From the NCBI RefSeq assembly GCF_004799515.1, contig NZ_SSMX01000047.1, positions 158,386-222,385 on the forward strand: a DNA stretch of 64,000 bases, read 5' to 3'. The stretch is from Phenylobacterium sp. (GTDB lineage Bacteria; Pseudomonadota; Alphaproteobacteria; Caulobacterales; Caulobacteraceae). Position 1 is the first letter of the stretch, and every line of letters starts with the position of its first letter. The notes beneath the pieces were generated by a model. It saw nothing but the letters and a program-made list of their open reading frames with translations. It made no database searches and had not been told where the DNA came from. The position numbers were made by a program, and so were the translations under genes. Positions 1-10,386 of the stretch are shown one piece after another.

Positions 1-689
1 AGACCGGCGCCCCGGTGACGGTGCAACCGGCCGACACCGATGCGCGCCTGGCCGATCTCGCCACACGGCTGGACGACATTCAGCAGTCGCTCACCAAGAT
101 CAACGCCTCCATCGAGGTCACCACCCACGAACTCGACCAGGCCAAGCGCGACAACAGCCAGCTCCGCGCCCAGGTGAAGGCGCTGGGCGACCGGCTGACC
201 GCCGACGAGCAGAAGCTGGCCGACGCGGCCCAGGCCGCGGCGCAAGCAGCGCCGCCCGCCCCCGCCGAGCCTCCGCCGCCGGCCGATCCCAAGGCGGCGG
301 CCGCGGCGGCGAACGACGCCTTCGGCAAGGCCCGGCAGATGATGCTGAGCGGCGACTACGACGCCGCCGAGCAGGCCTTCAGCGACTTCGTCACCACCTA
401 TCCGGACACGCCGAAGACGCCGGAGGCGCGCTACTGGTGGGGCAAGACGCTGGCGGTGCGCGGCGACTATGCGAAGGCGGCCAGCGCCTTCATCGGCGCT
501 ATCCGCGGCTGGCCGCAGACGGCCTGGGCGCCCGACGCCGTGGTCGAGCTGGCCCGCGCCCTGGTGCAGCTGAAGAAGCCGGCCGACGCCTGCCAGGCGC
601 TGGCCGAGCTGCCGCACAAGTACCCGAAGGCGGGCCCAGCGGTCGCCAGCCGGGTGGCGACCGTCAAGCTGCAGGCGAAGTGCGCCTAG
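1..689 (+). CDS. cpoB: Cell division coordinator CpoB / YbgF, 3' part of gene
   Basis: The reading frame is open to the left edge, so the true start lies outside the window. The visible protein of about 229 residues has a coiled-coil stretch rich in Gln, Asp and Leu, then an Ala/Pro-rich linker, then tetratricopeptide-like repeats (a GDYDAAEQAF segment and a repeat with YWWGKTL). This is the CpoB/YbgF layout: a periplasmic trimer that works with the Tol-Pal envelope machinery during division. The protein ends in KCA. The tilS start overlaps its last codons, implying translational coupling. The tol-pal genes expected upstream are not visible. Confidence 0.85.
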   Translation, partial: TGAPVTVQPADTDARLADLATRLDDIQQSLTKINASIEVTTHELDQAKRDNSQLRAQVKALGDRLTADEQKLADAAQAAAQAAPPAPAEPPPPADPKAAAAAANDAFGKARQMMLSGDYDAAEQAFSDFVTTYPDTPKTPEARYWWGKTLAVRGDYAKAASAFIGAIRGWPQTAWAPDAVVELARALVQLKKPADACQALAELPHKYPKAGPAVASRVATVKLQAKCA

Positions 690-1900
690 GCGCAGCCCGC
701 GCGATCCCAGAGCCCGACCTTCGGCGGACGGTCGGCGAGGTCCTCGACCGCCGCCTGCTGAGGGACACGCCGCGCCCGATCGCGGTGGCCCTGTCCGGCG
801 GTGGCGACTCCCTGGCCTTGCTGCTGGCCGCCGCCGACTGGGCGGCGGCGGTGAGGCGGCCCTTGCTGGTGCTCACCGTCGACCACGGCCTGCGCCCGGA
901 GAGCGCCCACTGGACCGCCACCTGCGCCACGACCGCCGCGCGGCTGGGCGCGGCCTTCCAGGCCCTGGCCTGGACCGGCGACAAGCCCGCATCCGGCCTG
1001 CCCGCCGCCGCCCGTGGCGCGCGCCACGCCCTGCTGGCCGACGCCGCCCGCGAGGCCGGGGCGCGGGTGATCCTGATGGGCCACACCGCCGACGACATGC
1101 TGGAAGCCGGGCGGATGCGGGCGGAAGGCTCGACCACGCCCACACCGCGCGAATGGTCGCCCTCGCCCGCCTGGCCGCAGGGGCGTGGACTCTTCCTGCT
1201 CCGCCCGTTGCTGGGGACCCGGCGGGCGGAGATCCGCGCCTGGCTCACCGGCCGAGGCGAGGCCTGGATCGACGACCCGGCCAATGAGGACATGGCCTAC
1301 GCCCGAGCCCGGGCGCGCCGCGACCTGCCCGCCGCCGCGCCGCCCGCCGCCGCGGAGCCGGCCTCAGCCAAGGCGCTCGCCGAAGCCTGCCAGGCCGATG
1401 CCACCGGCGGCCTCGCGATCTCCCGCGCGGCCCTGGCCGCCGCTGACGACGCCGCCCGGCTGCGGTTCCTCTCCGCCGTCTGCCTCTGCGCCGCCGGGAC
1501 CAGCCATCCGCCGGCCCGGGCGCGGGTCAAGGCCCTGGCGCGGCGGATCGCGGACGGCGAGGGCTTCACCGCCAGCCTGGCCGGCGCGCGGGTTGAGGCG
1601 GACGAGTCGGAGGTCCGGTTCCGGCGCGAGGCCGGCGAGGCGGCGCGAGGCGGCCTTTCGCCCCTGCGCCTGGCGGCGGGCGAGCGCGCGGTCTGGGACG
1701 GACGGTTCGAGGTCGTCGCGGATCGCGAGACCGAGGTCCGGGCGGCGGTCGTGGATGAAGACCTGCCGCCGGCGTTTCGAGGATTGCCCTCCCGGGTGCG
1801 GCGGACGCTGCCGACGGCGGACGTCCCGCTGCGGATGGAGGCGCTCGCCTATCCGCGGCTGCTGGCCGCGTGCGGCGCGATCGCGCGCGAACCCGCCTGA
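680..1900 (+). CDS. tilS: tRNA(Ile)-lysidine synthase TilS
   Basis: TilS attaches lysine to C34 of the CAU-anticodon tRNA-Ile using ATP, changing its decoding from AUG to AUA. The protein of about 406 residues carries the PP-loop ATP pyrophosphatase motif SGGGDS near residue 40, a VDHGLR segment, an MGHTADDMLE segment, and the RPLLGTRR...WIDDPANED block typical of the family. I place the start at the GTG at 680, which overlaps the end of cpoB by 10 bases. Longer upstream starts would lie inside cpoB in another frame. The C-terminal half is diverged and Ala/Arg-rich. No ftsH follows, although it does in many alphaproteobacteria. Confidence 0.85.
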   Translation: MRLGAARAIPEPDLRRTVGEVLDRRLLRDTPRPIAVALSGGGDSLALLLAAADWAAAVRRPLLVLTVDHGLRPESAHWTATCATTAARLGAAFQALAWTGDKPASGLPAAARGARHALLADAAREAGARVILMGHTADDMLEAGRMRAEGSTTPTPREWSPSPAWPQGRGLFLLRPLLGTRRAEIRAWLTGRGEAWIDDPANEDMAYARARARRDLPAAAPPAAAEPASAKALAEACQADATGGLAISRAALAAADDAARLRFLSAVCLCAAGTSHPPARARVKALARRIADGEGFTASLAGARVEADESEVRFRREAGEAARGGLSPLRLAAGERAVWDGRFEVVADRETEVRAAVVDEDLPPAFRGLPSRVRRTLPTADVPLRMEALAYPRLLAACGAIAREPA

Positions 1901-1910
1901 GGCCGCCGCC

Positions 1911-2789
1911 TCAGCGGTGCGCCGTCGCCAGGACGTGTTCCACGCCGCGCACGATGGGGTCGGCGAACTTGCGGCCGAGCAGGTTGGCGTGGCCGGCGCC
2001 GGCCACATGCTCGATGTAGCCGTTCTGGGAGGCCAGCGCCGGCACCGACTGGATCTCCTTCAGCGCGGTCACCGTGTGCGCGCCGGCGGTGATCACCGCG
2101 ACCGGCATGGCCGGCGGGAAGTCGGCGGCGCGAGCCTGGTCGGAGGTGGCGCGCCAATGGCTGACCTCCTCGGCGGCCCAGAGCGCGTGCGGCGGCGAGC
2201 CGTAGATGCGCCGCTTCTCGGCCGAGGCCTCCGGCGGCAGGCCGATCTTGTCGCCGGCCACCGCCGCCACCGGGCGCATCATGCCGAGCTTCGCCCCCTG
2301 GCTGGTCCAGCCCAGGATCCGGCTGAAGGCGTAGACGCCCTTTTCACCCACCGGATGGGTGATGACGTCGGGCGTCACCGCGTCCACCAGCACAACGCCC
2401 AGCACCTGGCCGGGGTGGGTCAGCGCATAGAGCCTGACCATCAGCCCGCCCATGGAGTGGCCAACGAGGACGAAGGGGCCGGCCTCGTCCACCTCGCGCA
2501 ACAGGGCGGCCAGGTCGGCGACGATGGCCCGCCCGTCGCGCGGCTTCGGCCCTGGCTCGGAGTGGCCGAGGCCCGCGCGGTCGTAGGCCAGGCTGGAGAG
2601 CCCCTTGGCCGCCAGCTTCTCCTGCACCACCGTCCAGTCGGTGGCGCAGCCGAAGGCGCCGTGCTCCAGCACGATGGTCGGCCGCCCGCCGCCCCCGCCG
2701 GCGCGGACCACACGAAGCCGCCGCCCGCCCACATCCACCATCTCGCCGCGGGGCGCCTTGGGCGGGTGGTGAGCGAAAGCGACGGACAT
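1911..2789 (-). CDS. Alpha/beta hydrolase
   Basis: A 292-residue alpha/beta-hydrolase fold protein. It has an oxyanion-side motif LEHGAFG, a YDRAGLGHSEPG turn, the nucleophile elbow GHSMGG (Ser) and a late His in the segment HVAGAGHANLLG. No signal peptide is evident, so it is probably cytoplasmic. It lies 27 bases downstream of an aldo/keto reductase on the same strand and may share its transcript. It converges on tilS with a gap of only 10 bases. The substrate cannot be read from the sequence; small-ester or lactone hydrolysis is only a family-level guess. Confidence 0.75.
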   Translation of the reverse strand: MSVAFAHHPPKAPRGEMVDVGGRRLRVVRAGGGGGRPTIVLEHGAFGCATDWTVVQEKLAAKGLSSLAYDRAGLGHSEPGPKPRDGRAIVADLAALLREVDEAGPFVLVGHSMGGLMVRLYALTHPGQVLGVVLVDAVTPDVITHPVGEKGVYAFSRILGWTSQGAKLGMMRPVAAVAGDKIGLPPEASAEKRRIYGSPPHALWAAEEVSHWRATSDQARAADFPPAMPVAVITAGAHTVTALKEIQSVPALASQNGYIEHVAGAGHANLLGRKFADPIVRGVEHVLATAHR

Positions 2790-2816
2790 CGGCGGCTCCA
2801 GGTTTCGGGTTGGCGG

Positions 2817-3866
2817 TCAGCTGGCCTTGACGAAGGGCTTTGGCCGGCGCGCGCCGCCCTGGCGGGCGAACATCCAGCCGGGGTATTCGCTGGGCAGTTC
2901 GGAGACCTCGTCCAGCCGCTTCATCTCGTCAGCGCTGAGCGTAAGCTCCACGGCCGCCAGGTTGTCGTCCAGCTGCTCCAGGGTCTTGGCGCCGATGATG
3001 ATGCTCATCGTGAAGGCCTTCTGCAGGATGTAGGCGAGCGCCACGCGGGCCACCGAGGCGCCATGGGCCTCGCCCACCTCGCGCATGACCTCGACGCACG
3101 CCCAGGCGCGGTCCTTGTCCACCGGCGGGAAGTCGAAGGTGGTGCGGCGCGAGCCTTCCGGATTGTTCGACCCCGGCCCGAACTTGCCCGAGAGCAGGCC
3201 GCCGGCCAGCGGCGACCAGACCATCAGCCCGACCTTCTCCTCGGCGATCATCGGGACCAGCTCGCGCTCGAGATCGCGGCCGGCGATGGAGTAGTAGGCC
3301 TGCAGGGTCTCGAAGCGGGCGTAGCCCTTGGCCTCCGACAGGCCGAGCGCCTTGGCGATCTTCCAGGCGGCCCAGTTCGACACGCCGATGTAGCGCACCA
3401 AGCCCTGGCTCACGAGGTCGTCGAGGGCGCGCAGGGTCTCGTCGATGGGCGTGACCGAGTCGTTGCCGTGGATCTGGTAGAGGTCGATATGGTCGGTCTG
3501 CAGCCGCTCCAGGCTGGCGCGCACCGAGTCCATGATGTGGCCGCGCGAGGCGCCGCGGTCGTTGGGGCGCGGGCCCATCTCGCCGAACACCTTGGTGGCG
3601 ATGACCACGTCCTTGCGCTTGGTCCCCAGGTTCTTGAACGCCTGGCCCAGCCGCTTCTCGCTCTCGCCGAAGGAATAGACGTCGGCGGTGTCGAAGAAAT
3701 TCACCCCGACCTCAAGCGCGCGGCCCACGATCTTGTCCACGTCGTCCTGCTGCAGCGCGCCGATGGCCTTCCACATGCCGGCGTCCTCGTTGCCGCCGAA
3801 GGTCATGGTCCCCAGGCAGATCTCGGACACGAACAGGCCCGTACGGCCAAGCTGGTTGTACTTCAT
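2817..3866 (-). CDS. Aldo/keto reductase
   Basis: A 349-residue NADPH-dependent aldo/keto reductase of the YajO/Tas-like group. The N-terminus MKYNQLGRTGLFVSEICLG is the usual first strand. The segment NFFDTADVYSFGESE carries the catalytic Asp and Tyr, followed by a Lys in VVIATKVFGEMG and the conserved IDLYQIHG segment (His). I choose the ATG at 3866 because a GGAGG-like ribosome site lies just upstream; the frame stays open 29 codons further but without family similarity. It acts on aldehydes or ketones; the physiological substrate is unknown. Confidence 0.85.
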   Translation of the reverse strand: MKYNQLGRTGLFVSEICLGTMTFGGNEDAGMWKAIGALQQDDVDKIVGRALEVGVNFFDTADVYSFGESEKRLGQAFKNLGTKRKDVVIATKVFGEMGPRPNDRGASRGHIMDSVRASLERLQTDHIDLYQIHGNDSVTPIDETLRALDDLVSQGLVRYIGVSNWAAWKIAKALGLSEAKGYARFETLQAYYSIAGRDLERELVPMIAEEKVGLMVWSPLAGGLLSGKFGPGSNNPEGSRRTTFDFPPVDKDRAWACVEVMREVGEAHGASVARVALAYILQKAFTMSIIIGAKTLEQLDDNLAAVELTLSADEMKRLDEVSELPSEYPGWMFARQGGARRPKPFVKAS

Positions 3867-4016
3867 GGGGCGCCTCCAGGTTTTTGTTGGATGCCAGGCC
3901 ATATGGTCAGGCGGATGTGGCGCGGGAAGGTCCATCCCGCGCCAGCGGTGCAATAAACCCGAAATGACCTGTCGCGTGCAGAGTGAGCTTCGGCGAACGG
4001 CCGGCGGTCGCGGCCG

Positions 4017-5428
<1,412 letters not shown>

Positions 5429-5432
<4 letters not shown>

Positions 5433-5773
5433 GCCGCGGCGTCCTTCTTGGGCGCGGCGGGAGCCTTCTTCTTGTACATGGCCAGCATCCGCCGAACGAC
5501 GAGGAAGCCGCCGAAGATGTTGACGCTGGCGAAGGCCGCGGCGACCGCGCCGGCGCCTTTGGAGATCATGACGTTGGCGGTCAGCTCGCCGCCTTCGCCG
5601 TGCGCGGCCACCGCCAGCAGCGCGCCCACGACGATCACCGAGGAGATGGCGTTGGTGACCGCCATCAGCGGCGTGTGCAGCGCCGGCGTCACGCTCCAGA
5701 CCACGTAGTAGCCGACGAAGATCGCCAGCACGAAGATCGCCAGGCGGAAGACGGTGGGATCGACGGCTTCCAT
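5429..5773 (-). CDS. pntAB: NAD(P) transhydrogenase subunit alpha part 2
   Basis: A 114-residue membrane protein equal to the C-terminal four-helix membrane part of a single-chain PntA, here a separate gene as in Rhodospirillum. The hydrophobic segments FRLAIFVLAIFVGYYVVWSV and the following VTNAISSVIVVGALL block are typical. The C-terminus is basic and Ala/Pro-rich. It sits 5 bases after pntA1 and overlaps pntB, so the three subunits are almost certainly co-translated and form one inner-membrane complex. Confidence 0.92.
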
Positions 5774-5778
5774 GCGCT

Positions 5779-6912
5779 TCAGCCCTTGAGGTTCGGGTGC
5801 ACGACCGCGCCGCCCTGCGTGACCAGGGCCGCCTTCAGGATCTCGTCCTCATAGTCGGGGGCGAACTGGCCCTCCTTGTCGAGGAACAGGCCGGAGAAGG
5901 CGAAGAGGTTGCGGGCGTAAAGCGCCGAGGCATCGGCGGCGATGCGGCCGGGCAGGTTGGGAATGCCCAGGATCTTCACGCCGTTCCGGGTGACGGCCAC
6001 CTCGCCCAGCTTGGCGCCCTCCACATTGCCGCCCTGCTCGATGGCCAGGTCGACGATCACCGAGCCGGGCTTCATGGAGGCCACCTGGGCGGCGTTCACC
6101 AGCCTGGGCGCCGGGTGGCCGGGGATCAGGGCGGTGGTGATCACCATGTCCTGCTTGGCGATGTGGCTGGAGATCAGCTCGGCCTGCTTGGCCTGGTACT
6201 CGGCGCTCATCTCCTTGGCGTAGCCGCCGACGGTCTGGGCGTTCCTGAACTCCTCGTCCTCGACCGCCAGGAACTTGGCGCCGAGGCTTTCCACCTGCTC
6301 CTTGGTGGCCGGGCGCACGTCGGTGGCGGTGACCACCGCGCCCAGCCGCCGCGCCGTGGCGATAGCCTGCAGGCCGGCGACGCCCACGCCCATGATGAAC
6401 ACCTTGGCCGCGGCCACCGTGCCGGCGGCGGTCATCATCATCGGCATGGCCTTGCCGTAGGCCTCTGCGCCCTCGATCACCGCCCGGTAGCCGGCGAGAT
6501 TGGCCTGGGAGGACAGCACGTCCATCACCTGGGCGCGGGTGATGCGCGGCACGAACTCCATGGCGAAGGCGGTGGCCCCAGCCTTGGCCAGGCCGTCCAG
6601 CGTCGCCTTGTCCTGATAGGGATTGAGGGTCGCCACGACGATCGTGCCGGGTTTCAGGACCGCGAGCTCGTCGGCCTCGGGCCCCCGCACCTTGAAGAGG
6701 ATGTCGGCCTTGGCGAGCACATCCTTGGCGGTCTTGGCCAGCGTCGCGCCGGCGGCCTCATAGTCGGCGTCGGGGTAGGAGGCGGCGGTCCCAGCGCCGG
6801 TCTCGACCACCACGGTGAACCCTGCGCCGATGAGCTTCTTGACCGTTTCCGGAACGGCGGCGACCCGGGTCTCGCCGCTGCGGCGCTCCCTGGTGACGGC
6901 AATGACGGCCAT
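5779..6912 (-). CDS. pntAA: NAD(P) transhydrogenase subunit alpha part 1
   Basis: This is the soluble NAD(H)-binding domain I of transhydrogenase, 377 residues. The N-terminus MAVIAVTRERRSGETRVA matches the alanine dehydrogenase/PntA N-terminal domain. The Rossmann motif GVGVAGLQAIATARRLG and the following TDVRPATKEQVESLGAKFL bind NAD. I take the ATG at 6912; a TTG three codons upstream is possible but less likely. It is the first gene of the three-gene pnt operon. The next gene upstream on the same strand encodes a small cytochrome oxidase subunit, so the neighbourhood is energetic. Confidence 0.95.
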   Translation of the reverse strand: MAVIAVTRERRSGETRVAAVPETVKKLIGAGFTVVVETGAGTAASYPDADYEAAGATLAKTAKDVLAKADILFKVRGPEADELAVLKPGTIVVATLNPYQDKATLDGLAKAGATAFAMEFVPRITRAQVMDVLSSQANLAGYRAVIEGAEAYGKAMPMMMTAAGTVAAAKVFIMGVGVAGLQAIATARRLGAVVTATDVRPATKEQVESLGAKFLAVEDEEFRNAQTVGGYAKEMSAEYQAKQAELISSHIAKQDMVITTALIPGHPAPRLVNAAQVASMKPGSVIVDLAIEQGGNVEGAKLGEVAVTRNGVKILGIPNLPGRIAADASALYARNLFAFSGLFLDKEGQFAPDYEDEILKAALVTQGGAVVHPNLKG

Positions 6913-7046
6913 AAAGCGCAAAGCCCCCCGAACGCGGCTGCGGGAGGGACCTTAGGATCGGTTCACCCGACCTGTCCAGCCGCCCCACCGAGGTCGGCGA
7001 ACGAATGCGGAAGAAGCTTTGGTGACGGCCCCGGCGGGCGGTCGGA

Positions 7047-7286
7047 TCAGTGCTCGGCGTCGCCGCGGCTGCGCAGGAAGAAGATCCCGAGCGCCAGGAC
7101 CACCGCGCCCGTGATGAAGGCGCCGAAGAAGCCGGTCGGCGTGCAGAACCACAGCGTCAGGAACAGCAGCGAGGCGGCGATGATCAGCGAGCCCCACTTG
7201 GTGATGCCCATCACCAGGTGGAAGGTCGCCACCTGCTCGTGGATGTCCATGTCGCCGCGGTGATATTCGGAAGCCTGGCCGGCCAT
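7047..7286 (-). CDS. aa3-type cytochrome c oxidase subunit IV
   Basis: A 79-residue protein with a soluble N-terminus containing MDIHEQVATFHLVMGITKWG, followed by two hydrophobic helices. This is the signature of the bacterial aa3-type oxidase subunit IV family (COX4_pro_2), a small subunit packed against the core of the haem-copper oxidase. The start is the ATG at 7286, giving the typical family length; the longer frame upstream belongs to a shadow of the next gene. It is about 130 bases upstream of pntA1 on the same strand. No other oxidase subunits are in the window. Confidence 0.85.
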   Translation of the reverse strand: MAGQASEYHRGDMDIHEQVATFHLVMGITKWGSLIIAASLLFLTLWFCTPTGFFGAFITGAVVLALGIFFLRSRGDAEH

Positions 7287-7345
7287 CACGTCTCTCTTCA
7301 ACTCTGGGCTCTTGAGGGCGGTGCTACACGAGACCGCCGCTGTGC

Positions 7346-8413
7346 TCAAGACGCGCTTGCGGGTTCGGGCGGCCAGGCGGCGAGCAGGGCGCGCAACGCC
7401 GCCACCAGCGCCAGCGGCTGGTCGATCATGATGTGGTGGTGGGCGTCCGGGATCTCGATCTCGATCATGCCCGGCGGGAAGGGCGAGGGCGCGCCCGCCT
7501 TGCGGTGCTCCACGATGCGGCTCTTGGCGCCATAGATGTGCACCATGGGCGTCTTGACCGTGACCGCCTCCAGGGGATCGCCGCCCATGGCCCGCTCGCG
7601 GTCGAGCTTGGCCCACATGTTGGGGTCGAACCGCCAGGTCCAGCCTTCGCCGGAGCCGTCGGGGCTGGTCTCGCCATCGGGCAGCGGCGCGCGCTTCAGC
7701 GAGCGGCGGGCGATGAAGTCGGCGATGTAGGCGTTGCCGGCTGGCTGCGGCGGCATCAGGCGGAAGCGGGCCAGCGCCGCCTCTAGCGTCGGATAGACCC
7801 GGCTCGGCCGGTCGACGGTGGGGATGTTGCGCACCGCCTCGAACTGCGCTTGGCGCTTGGCCAGCTCCTCCGGCGGCGGGCCGAAGCCGGTGTCGACCAT
7901 GATCGCGGCATGCATCCGCTCCGGATGGCGCACCGCGGCGAAGAACACCTGCCCGCCGCCGAAGGAGTGGCCGATGTAGGTGGGCTTCCGCCCGCCCTCA
8001 TAGAGCCCGACCGCGCGGCTGACCGCCTCGGCGTCGTCGGCGAAGTCGGTGAAGGAATAGCGCTCGCGCCAGTCCGAGGCGCCCATGCCGGCCAGCGACA
8101 TCGAGGCCACCCGATAGTGCTCGGCGAAGAAGGGCGCGATGAAGCTCCACCAGTCGGCGTGGGCGGAGTTGCCGTGCACGAACAACAGGCCGGGCTTGCC
8201 GACCTCGCCCCAGGTCAGCACCTCGAGCTTCGAACCCAGGCTTTCGACGAAGCTGCGCTCCGGCTGCTGGGCGATGGCGTCCTTGAACCACTGCGGCGAG
8301 GGCGGCTCGGCGCCGGCGAAGGCGGCCAGCGGCGCCTGAACCTCCGGCGGCAGGGCGTCCTCGACGTGCACCGGCCGGTCGTCATGGATCTCCGGCTTCA
8401 CGTCTTCAGCCAT
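7346..8413 (-). CDS. Alpha/beta hydrolase
   Basis: A 355-residue alpha/beta hydrolase with the strand-turn LLFVHGNSAHADWW, the nucleophile elbow GHSFGG and a C-terminal IEIPDAHHHIMIDQP segment supplying the catalytic His. The start is the ATG at 8413, preceded by an AAGGA-like ribosome site; the extra codons upstream in the frame resemble nothing. No signal peptide is present. The fold resembles the epoxide hydrolase/haloalkane dehalogenase group, but the substrate cannot be assigned. Confidence 0.8.
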   Translation of the reverse strand: MAEDVKPEIHDDRPVHVEDALPPEVQAPLAAFAGAEPPSPQWFKDAIAQQPERSFVESLGSKLEVLTWGEVGKPGLLFVHGNSAHADWWSFIAPFFAEHYRVASMSLAGMGASDWRERYSFTDFADDAEAVSRAVGLYEGGRKPTYIGHSFGGGQVFFAAVRHPERMHAAIMVDTGFGPPPEELAKRQAQFEAVRNIPTVDRPSRVYPTLEAALARFRLMPPQPAGNAYIADFIARRSLKRAPLPDGETSPDGSGEGWTWRFDPNMWAKLDRERAMGGDPLEAVTVKTPMVHIYGAKSRIVEHRKAGAPSPFPPGMIEIEIPDAHHHIMIDQPLALVAALRALLAAWPPEPASAS

Positions 8414-8564
8414 GCGGATGGTCCTTGAGAAGGGTGGGGCCGACAATTGGGGGAGGCAGGCCCGGCAACATGGGGTCACGTGACTAACAAGCGTTTGAAA
8501 AATGGCAAGCGCTTCGTCCCGGCGCTAGGGTCCGCGCCGGCAGACGCCTGAGGGGGAGTTCCGC

Positions 8565-10049
8565 GTGCTGAAATCCATGTTCCTGGGAAGCGCCGCGGCG
8601 CTGGCGCTGGCGGCGAGCGCGCACGCCGCGCCACAGATTCTGGCCCCACCCGCGCCGCCAGCCGCCTCCGTGCAGCCCTATGTGAAGGTCGGCGGGCCGG
8701 TCACGGTGCTGAAGCATGTGCGGCTGATCGATGGGACGGGCGGGCCGGCGCAGGAGGACCGCACCCTCGTCGTGCAGGGCGGCAAGATCGCGGCCGTCGG
8801 CGGACCGGAGCTGGCCGCGCCGGGGGGCGCCCAGGTGCTGGACCTGCCGGGGCATACGGTCATCCCCGGCCTCGTCGGCATGCACGACCACATGTACTAC
8901 ATCGCCCGGCCCAACATGGACGCCGCCGGCCACTCCGAGCCGCCGCTGATGGTGCCGCAGATGACCTTCTCGTCGCCGCGCCTGTACCTGGCGGCGGGGG
9001 TGACCACCATGCGCACCACCGGCTCCGTCGAGCCCTACGTCGACCTCAACGTCAAAAGCCTGATCGACGCCGGCGGCATGATCGGGCCGCACATGGACGT
9101 GACCGGCCCCTATCTGGAAGGCTCCGGCAGCGCCTTCATCCAGATGCACCCGCTGAAGGACGCCGCCGACGCCACCCGCACCGTCGCCTACTGGGCCGAC
9201 ATGGGCGCGACCTCGTTCAAGGCCTACATGAACATCACCCGCGACGAACTCGGCGCGGCCATCGTCGAGGCCCACAAGCGCGGCTTGAAGCTCACCGGCC
9301 ACCTCTGCTCGGTCACCTATCCCGAGGCGATCGCGCTGGGCATCGACGACCTGGAGCACGGCTTCTTCGTCAACACCCAGTTGGACCCCGGCAAGCAGCC
9401 GGACGTCTGCCCGCGCACCTCGGGCGATCCGACCCTGCTGGCCATGACGCCGGACAGCCCTGAGGCCGACAAGCTGATCCGCCTGATGGTCGACCACCAC
9501 GTGGCGCTGACCTCGACCCTGCCGGTCTTCGAGCAGCGCGTGCCCGGCCATTCACCCCTGAACCCCAAGGCCATGGCGGTGCTGACCGTCGAGGCCCGGG
9601 AGGCCTACCTCTACGCCCGCAACCTGACCAACCAGGCGCCGCGCGACCGCTATGCCGACGCGGCCAAGGAATTCCAGAACGACCTTGGCCTGGAGCACAG
9701 GTTCGTGGCCGCCGGCGGCCTGCTGATCGCCGGGCCCGACCCCACCGGCAACGGCGGCGTCATCCCGGGCTTCGGCGACCAGCGGGAGGTCGAGCTGCTG
9801 GTCGAGGCCGGCTTCACCCCGCTGGAGGCCATCAAGATCGCCACCCTGAACGGCGCGGCCTACCTGGGCCTCGCCGACAGGATCGGCTCCATCGCGCCGG
9901 GCAAGGACGCCGACCTGGTGGTGGTGAAGGGCGACCCGTCGAAGGCCATCGCCGACATCGAGAACGTCGAGATCGTGTTCAAGGACGGGATTGGCTACGA
10001 CGCGCCGAAGTTGCTGGAGTCGGTGAAGGGGCGGTATGGGCAGTATTAA
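8565..10049 (+). CDS. Exported amidohydrolase family protein
   Basis: A 494-residue amidohydrolase (imidazolonepropionase-like subgroup) starting at a GTG behind a GGGGGAG ribosome site. Residues 1-22 form a clear Sec signal peptide ending in an AHA cleavage motif, so it is periplasmic. Metal-ligand motifs are the HDH in GLVGMHDHMYY, a Lys in FKAYMNI, His in LTGHLCS and LEHGF, and Asp in AGPDPTG. The C-terminus has the family's IAPGKDADLVVVKGDP block. Family members cleave cyclic amides, dipeptides or related bonds; the substrate here is unknown. Its last 14 bases overlap the next gene. Confidence 0.85.
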   Translation: MLKSMFLGSAAALALAASAHAAPQILAPPAPPAASVQPYVKVGGPVTVLKHVRLIDGTGGPAQEDRTLVVQGGKIAAVGGPELAAPGGAQVLDLPGHTVIPGLVGMHDHMYYIARPNMDAAGHSEPPLMVPQMTFSSPRLYLAAGVTTMRTTGSVEPYVDLNVKSLIDAGGMIGPHMDVTGPYLEGSGSAFIQMHPLKDAADATRTVAYWADMGATSFKAYMNITRDELGAAIVEAHKRGLKLTGHLCSVTYPEAIALGIDDLEHGFFVNTQLDPGKQPDVCPRTSGDPTLLAMTPDSPEADKLIRLMVDHHVALTSTLPVFEQRVPGHSPLNPKAMAVLTVEAREAYLYARNLTNQAPRDRYADAAKEFQNDLGLEHRFVAAGGLLIAGPDPTGNGGVIPGFGDQREVELLVEAGFTPLEAIKIATLNGAAYLGLADRIGSIAPGKDADLVVVKGDPSKAIADIENVEIVFKDGIGYDAPKLLESVKGRYGQY

Positions 10050-10386
10050 TTTCGCGGCTGGAGAAACCCGTGTTCGGGCGCGCATCAGCATGCTCGCGAC
10101 GACGGAGGGTGGGCGAACCTCCCTGATCGTCGGCCCGACTAGCTATCGGCCGAACCACAACTTCTTTGGCCCCGAGAACCGAGACATGGCCATCGGTCTC
10201 ATCGATCTGCTTCCCGGCGAGACGCTGAACCCCGATGAGATTCGTGTGCTCGACCTGACCTTCATCACCTGGCCCGAAGGCGAACTCTATCCGGGGCGGG
10301 GGTGGCTGATTCAAGAAGGCGCCCGGCTCGTCGGCAGGGGTGAGGTCATCGAGCTATTGTCCAGCAGCGGCCATGCTCCGCCCTAA
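10036..10386 (+). CDS. Stand-alone EF-Tu domain III-like protein
   Basis: A 116-residue protein whose length is almost entirely similar to the third beta-barrel domain of elongation factor Tu. Reading it beside EF-Tu from memory, the shared landmarks in order are EGGR, YRP, an aromatic position, G-I-L-PGE, PDEI, a TF-PE segment, and I-EG-R-VG-G-V at the end. It has no GTPase domain, so it cannot be a translation factor by itself. The ATG at 10036 lies inside the end of the amidohydrolase gene, suggesting coupling. A role in binding RNA or another protein is only a guess. Confidence 0.65.
   Translation: MGSINFAAGETRVRARISMLATTEGGRTSLIVGPTSYRPNHNFFGPENRDMAIGLIDLLPGETLNPDEIRVLDLTFITWPEGELYPGRGWLIQEGARLVGRGEVIELLSSSGHAPP

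Noticed and set aside
1185-3956. A 923-codon open frame on the plus strand
   Set aside because: It is a shadow of tilS, the alpha/beta hydrolase and the aldo/keto reductase; its product is low-complexity, rich in His, Arg and Gly, and has no domain.
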